Shown piece by piece: positions 60,616-64,000 of a stretch of 64,000 nucleotides of DNA. The translations under genes and the position numbers were made by a program. Positions within the stretch are counted from its first letter, which is position 1. Each line of letters begins with the position of its first letter. The stretch comes from UBA2402 sp037139735 (GTDB lineage: Bacteria > Planctomycetota > Phycisphaerae > Phycisphaerales > UBA1924): assembly GCA_037139735.1 (NCBI GenBank), contig JBAXFU010000002.1, forward strand, positions 1 through 64,000. Reading direction: 5' to 3'. Under the pieces are notes generated by a model that had not been told where the DNA came from, did no database searches, and worked only from the letters and a program-made list of their open reading frames with translations.

Positions 60616-62246
60616 GGCGTGGCTCCCGACGCACCGATGCGGCCCATGATGCGAAGGACCGTTTCGACGGGTCCCGGGGTCTCGCGCCCGAAGGCGCAGA
60701 GGCTTGCGTCGCGCATCAGCGACAGGATCCCGAGCGTTTCGGGGAGATCTCGCTCCGGGAGGCCTGCCGCGATCACCGCGTGGAGCCGTTGGGAGCCGAG
60801 TCGGCACGGGGTGCACTTCCCGCACGACTCATCGCGCATGAAGGCGACGAGATGTCGCAGGAGCGCGGACCAATCCGTGCCCTTGGGGATCGCGACCAGT
60901 CCGCCGTGTCCGAGATTGATGCCGGCCCTGGCCATCGCCGCGAAGCAGATGGGCACGTCCCAGCGGTCCGGGGTCACGATGCTCCCCATCGGACCGCCGA
61001 TCAGGACGGCCTCGAGGTCCGAACCGTCTCGGCCGCCGCCGCCAAGGTCGACGATCGCCTCGCGGAGCGGCATGCCGAACTCTACTTCCACGATGCCGGG
61101 TCTCGCGAAGCCGCGGTTGAAGCACAAGGCCTTGGTGCCGCGGCTTTCAGTCGTTCCCATGGCGGCGTAGGCCCGCGAGCCGTTCCTGAGGAGCCACCCG
61201 ATATTGGCGAGCGTTTCCACGTTGTCCACCACGGTGGGCATGCCGAAGAGTCCGGACTCGACGGGAAAGGGCGGGCGAGGCCGCACCTCGCCCCGCTGGC
61301 CCTCGATCGCGGCCAGAAGGGCGGTTTCCTCGCCGCAGACATACGACCCCTGCCCTCGAACCACTTCGACCTCGAAGCCGACGTACGGACCAATCCTGCC
61401 CCGCTCGGAGGCTTCGACGATCGCTCGGTGCAGGGCGGTGCAGGCGACCGGATACTCGTGACGGATGAAAATGATGCCCTTGGAGGCCCCGACCGCCCGT
61501 GCCGCGATGGCCATGCCTTCGAGGATGGCGTGCGGATCTCGCTCCATGAGTTCGCGGTCGATGAAGGAACCGGGGTCGCCTTCGTCGCCGTTGGCCACGA
61601 TGTACTTGATCGAGCCTCGGGCCGCGGCGGCAAGCTGCCACTTGCGACCGGTCAGGTACGCCGCACCGCCACGTCCCTTCACTCCCGACTCGAGCACGCA
61701 CCGCACGATCGACGCCGGATCCATGCCCAAGGCGGCGTCGAGGCCTTCATAGGGGGAACGCCCGCCGTGGCACCCGCCGGGGATCAGTCGCTCGGTCACG
61801 ACGGGCGACCTGGCGACGCACCGCACCAGCGGCGGGGCTGGATGCGGACGGCCCGGGCCCGCGGCCGCATCGGCGACGGTCGCATCCGGCACGACCTCGT
61901 CCTTGGGCGTCATGAAGACCGGGGAGCGATCGCAGTAGCCCAGGCAGTAAACCGGATGACAGGACGATCCCTCGGCCAACGCCTTCGAGACGGCCAGCCC
62001 GCCATTGAGGAGACATGAAGTCCCGGCACAGACGCGGACGGCGTCGGGCGAGACGTGCATTTCAGTGAAGGAGGAGATCGCTCCCCGCAGCGTTGCGACA
62101 GACATCCCGTGCTTCGCGGCCACGGTCTGCAGCCCTTCGACGGTCAGCGAGGTGAATCCCGATTGACGGACCAGGTCGGGAAGGACGACATCCGGGTTGT
62201 GATCGACGGAACAACGCTCGCGACGAGCCCGGGCATGGTCGGACAT
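60612..62246 (-). CDS. fdhB: NADH-dehydrogenase-like subunit, NuoE/NuoF fusion
   Basis: The diaphorase subunit hands electrons from formate dehydrogenase to NAD+. The 544-residue protein joins a [2Fe-2S] thioredoxin-like domain (NuoE; CAGTSC...CLGYC) to a NuoF domain: GVKGRGGAAYLTGRKWQ (NAD), ANGDEGDPGSFIDRELMERDPHAILEGM (FMN), and ESCGKCTPCRLGSQ...SLCAFG (4Fe4S). Ribosome site GGGAGG precedes ATG 62246. It sits between fhs and fdhA; symbol is by context. Confidence 0.92.
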   Translation of the reverse strand: MSDHARARRERCSVDHNPDVVLPDLVRQSGFTSLTVEGLQTVAAKHGMSVATLRGAISSFTEMHVSPDAVRVCAGTSCLLNGGLAVSKALAEGSSCHPVYCLGYCDRSPVFMTPKDEVVPDATVADAAAGPGRPHPAPPLVRCVARSPVVTERLIPGGCHGGRSPYEGLDAALGMDPASIVRCVLESGVKGRGGAAYLTGRKWQLAAAARGSIKYIVANGDEGDPGSFIDRELMERDPHAILEGMAIAARAVGASKGIIFIRHEYPVACTALHRAIVEASERGRIGPYVGFEVEVVRGQGSYVCGEETALLAAIEGQRGEVRPRPPFPVESGLFGMPTVVDNVETLANIGWLLRNGSRAYAAMGTTESRGTKALCFNRGFARPGIVEVEFGMPLREAIVDLGGGGRDGSDLEAVLIGGPMGSIVTPDRWDVPICFAAMARAGINLGHGGLVAIPKGTDWSALLRHLVAFMRDESCGKCTPCRLGSQRLHAVIAAGLPERDLPETLGILSLMRDASLCAFGRETPGPVETVLRIMGRIGASGATP

Positions 62247-62292
62247 GGCTGCCTCCCGACGATGGTAGCCGTCGCCCGACGGGGCTCGCGTG

Positions 62293-64000
62293 TCAGAAGA
62301 GGCCGTCGATGCGTCCGGTCGCCGGATCGAGGTCCACATCGATGAAGGCCGGGCGACCGGAGAGGCCGGGCATCGTCCGCATCGATCCGACGAGCGGATA
62401 GATGAACCCGGCTCCCAAGGAGAGCCGCATGTCGCGAACGCTGATGCGGAACCCCTCGGGCGCGTTCTTGAGTTCGGGATTGTCGCTGAACGAGAGGTGC
62501 GTCTTGGCCATGCAAATCGGCAGGTAGCCGCACCCGAGCGACTCGTACTTTCGGATCTTGGCGATCGCCTCGTCGGAGAAGTCCGCGCCCGACGCCCCGT
62601 ACGAGCGGGCGATCGTCTGCACCTTCTCCTCGATGCTCGAGTTGACGTCGTAGAGGTGGCGGAACGTCGACGGACGATCGCACGCGGCGACGACGGCCCT
62701 CGCGACCGCCGCCGCGCCGGCCCCGCCGTCGGCCCACGCCGTCGACTTCTCGGCGGCGAACGCGCCCGCCTCGAGCGCGGCCTTGCGAAGCACCTCCACC
62801 TCGGCCTCCGTGTCGGTCGCGAAGGAGTTGATCGAAACCACCACGGGAATGCCGTAGGAGACGACGTTGCGGATGTGACGGATCATGTTGGCCAGGCCCG
62901 CCTGCACCAACGCCAGATTCTCCTTGGTATAGGCGTCGTCGAGGGGCTTGCCGGCCACCACCTTCGGTCCGCCGCCGTGCATCTTCGTGGCCCGCACCGT
63001 CGTGACGAGCACCGCGCAGTTCGGGACGAGTCCCGCCGAGCGGCACTTGATGTTCGCGAACTTCTCGAAACCGATGTCCGATCCGAACCCCGCCTCCGTC
63101 ACCACGTAATCGGCGAGCTTGAGCGCGATCTGGTCGGCGACCACCGACGAGTTGCCGTGTGCGATGTTGGCGAAGGGCCCCGCGTGCACGAACACCGGCG
63201 TTCCCTCGATCGTCTGCATCAGGTTGGGCATTAACGCGTCCTTCATCAGGACGGCGGCCGCGCCCGCGACCCCGATGTCGTCGGCGGTCACCATGGCGCC
63301 CGCCCGGTCGAGCCCCACCACCATCCGCCGCAGGCGCGACTGCATGTCGGCCAGGCTCGTGCTCAGCGCCAGAACCGCCATGATCTCGCTCGCCACCGCG
63401 ATGTCGAAGCCGGTGTGGCGAGGGAGGTTCTCCTCAGGCCCCAGGCCGATCTGGATGCGGCGGAGCATCCGGTCGTTCACGTCGACCACGCGGTTCCACG
63501 TGATCGTCGCGGGATCGATGTCGAGACGGAAGAGTTGTCGCCGCTGCAGGTCGTTGAGCTCGTCGAGGTGCTTGGCCTTGAAGCCGAGCCGCTCGGCCCG
63601 TCGCCGGTGACACGCCGCCAGCGCGGGCCGTCCGGTCGCGTCCTTGCGGCACATCGTCGCCGCCAGCGACGCATCGTCGGGGTGCGTCGCCTCGTAGTGA
63701 ATCCGCGAGTCGATCGCCGCCGCCACCAGGTTGTTCGCCGCCGCGACGGCGTGATTGTCGCCGGTCAGGTGGAGGTTGAACTCCTCCATCGGGATGACCT
63801 GGCTGTAGCCGCCGCCCGCCGCGCCGCCCTTGATGCCGAAGGTCGGCCCCATCGACGGTTGGCGGATGCACGTGAAGACCCGCTTGCGAAGATGCGCGCC
63901 GATCGCCTGCGAGAGTCCGATCGTCGTGGTCGTCTTCCCTTCGCCCAGCGGGGTGGGCGTGATGGCCGTCACCACCACGTACTTGCCGTTCGGAGCATCC
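62293..64000 (-). CDS. fhs: Formate--tetrahydrofolate ligase, partial at right edge
   Basis: Fhs makes 10-formyl-THF from formate, THF and ATP, feeding C1 metabolism or the acetyl-CoA pathway. The visible 569 codons include the P-loop-like PTPLGEGKTTTTIGLSQA, the FTFHS signature block FGIKGGAAGGGYSQVIPMEEFNLHLTGDNHAV, and GDIAHGNSSV-like AHGNSSVVADQ. The 5' end lies beyond the window. It is the first visible gene in the operon fhs-fdhB-fdhA; 46 bp separate it from fdhB. Confidence 0.95.
   Translation of the reverse strand, partial: DAPNGKYVVVTAITPTPLGEGKTTTTIGLSQAIGAHLRKRVFTCIRQPSMGPTFGIKGGAAGGGYSQVIPMEEFNLHLTGDNHAVAAANNLVAAAIDSRIHYEATHPDDASLAATMCRKDATGRPALAACHRRRAERLGFKAKHLDELNDLQRRQLFRLDIDPATITWNRVVDVNDRMLRRIQIGLGPEENLPRHTGFDIAVASEIMAVLALSTSLADMQSRLRRMVVGLDRAGAMVTADDIGVAGAAAVLMKDALMPNLMQTIEGTPVFVHAGPFANIAHGNSSVVADQIALKLADYVVTEAGFGSDIGFEKFANIKCRSAGLVPNCAVLVTTVRATKMHGGGPKVVAGKPLDDAYTKENLALVQAGLANMIRHIRNVVSYGIPVVVSINSFATDTEAEVEVLRKAALEAGAFAAEKSTAWADGGAGAAAVARAVVAACDRPSTFRHLYDVNSSIEEKVQTIARSYGASGADFSDEAIAKIRKYESLGCGYLPICMAKTHLSFSDNPELKNAPEGFRISVRDMRLSLGAGFIYPLVGSMRTMPGLSGRPAFIDVDLDPATGRIDGLF

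Noticed and set aside
58036..61170. 1044-codon open frame antisense to fdhA and fdhB
   Set aside because: It overlaps two enzymes with intact catalytic motifs; codon pattern and composition indicate a mirror frame.

Overview
The window is chromosomal DNA from a GC-rich Gram-negative bacterium. Several features together point to the Planctomycetota, most likely a Phycisphaerae-type lineage: a dksA-like gene fused to lspA by start/stop overlap, small zinc-ribbon membrane proteins of the CxxC...CxxC type, a planctomycete-style prepilin-like secreted protein, and Lys/Ala/Pro-rich histone-H1-like tails on unrelated proteins. KdsA, several lipoproteins, LspA and a TolC-family protein imply an outer membrane with Kdo-type LPS. 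This placement is inferred from gene content, not from a search. I see no CRISPR array, rRNA, phage module or intact insertion sequence.

Layout. 1-16 kb: tandem 14-bp repeats at the left edge, a two-domain ABC permease, dksA-like/lspA, a YggS-family PLP protein, a peroxiredoxin, acetyltransferase, a GT39-like membrane protein with a SYLF lipoprotein, endonuclease IV with a TPR lipoprotein, queF, a YhaM-like HD protein, then a minus-strand run of ALDH8-type dehydrogenase, atypical SDR, EamA transporter and DUF429 protein, ending at tRNA-Ala(TGC). 16-32 kb: SppA, a small zincin, a zinc-ribbon membrane protein, fumarylacetoacetase, a FIST protein, a KTEP-repeat secreted protein, a TolC-like lipoprotein, threonylcarbamoyl-AMP synthase, DinB-like protein with an H1-like tail, ProS, an esterase and superoxide dismutase. 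32-43 kb: a long leader, a divergent sigma factor with a clear terminator, FtsK, an ABC-2 exporter, DnaA and a candidate oriC with a perfect DnaA box. 43-54 kb: a secreted protein, L27, the minus-strand cluster prepilin-like/small membrane proteins/kdsA/proB/proA, aat, then a plus-strand fabD-lipoprotein-fabG-ATP-grasp group. 54-64 kb: thiC under a TPP riboswitch, tRNA-Arg(CCT), fdhD, and a minus-strand operon fhs-fdhB(NuoEF fusion)-fdhA.

How it fits together. Several neighbourhoods are functionally coherent: lipoprotein processing (LspA plus at least four lipoproteins), proline synthesis (proB-proA), fatty-acid synthesis (fabD, fabG), and formate metabolism. The formate genes couple an NAD-linked molybdenum/tungsten formate dehydrogenase to formyl-THF ligase, with FdhD as the sulfurtransferase that activates the enzyme. 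The dnaA/oriC region is the most notable structural signal. I did not find a convincing wholly new multi-gene system. The best leads are the formate operon, the candidate origin with its divergent DnaA, the divergent sigma factor with its long leader, and the paired H1-like tails.
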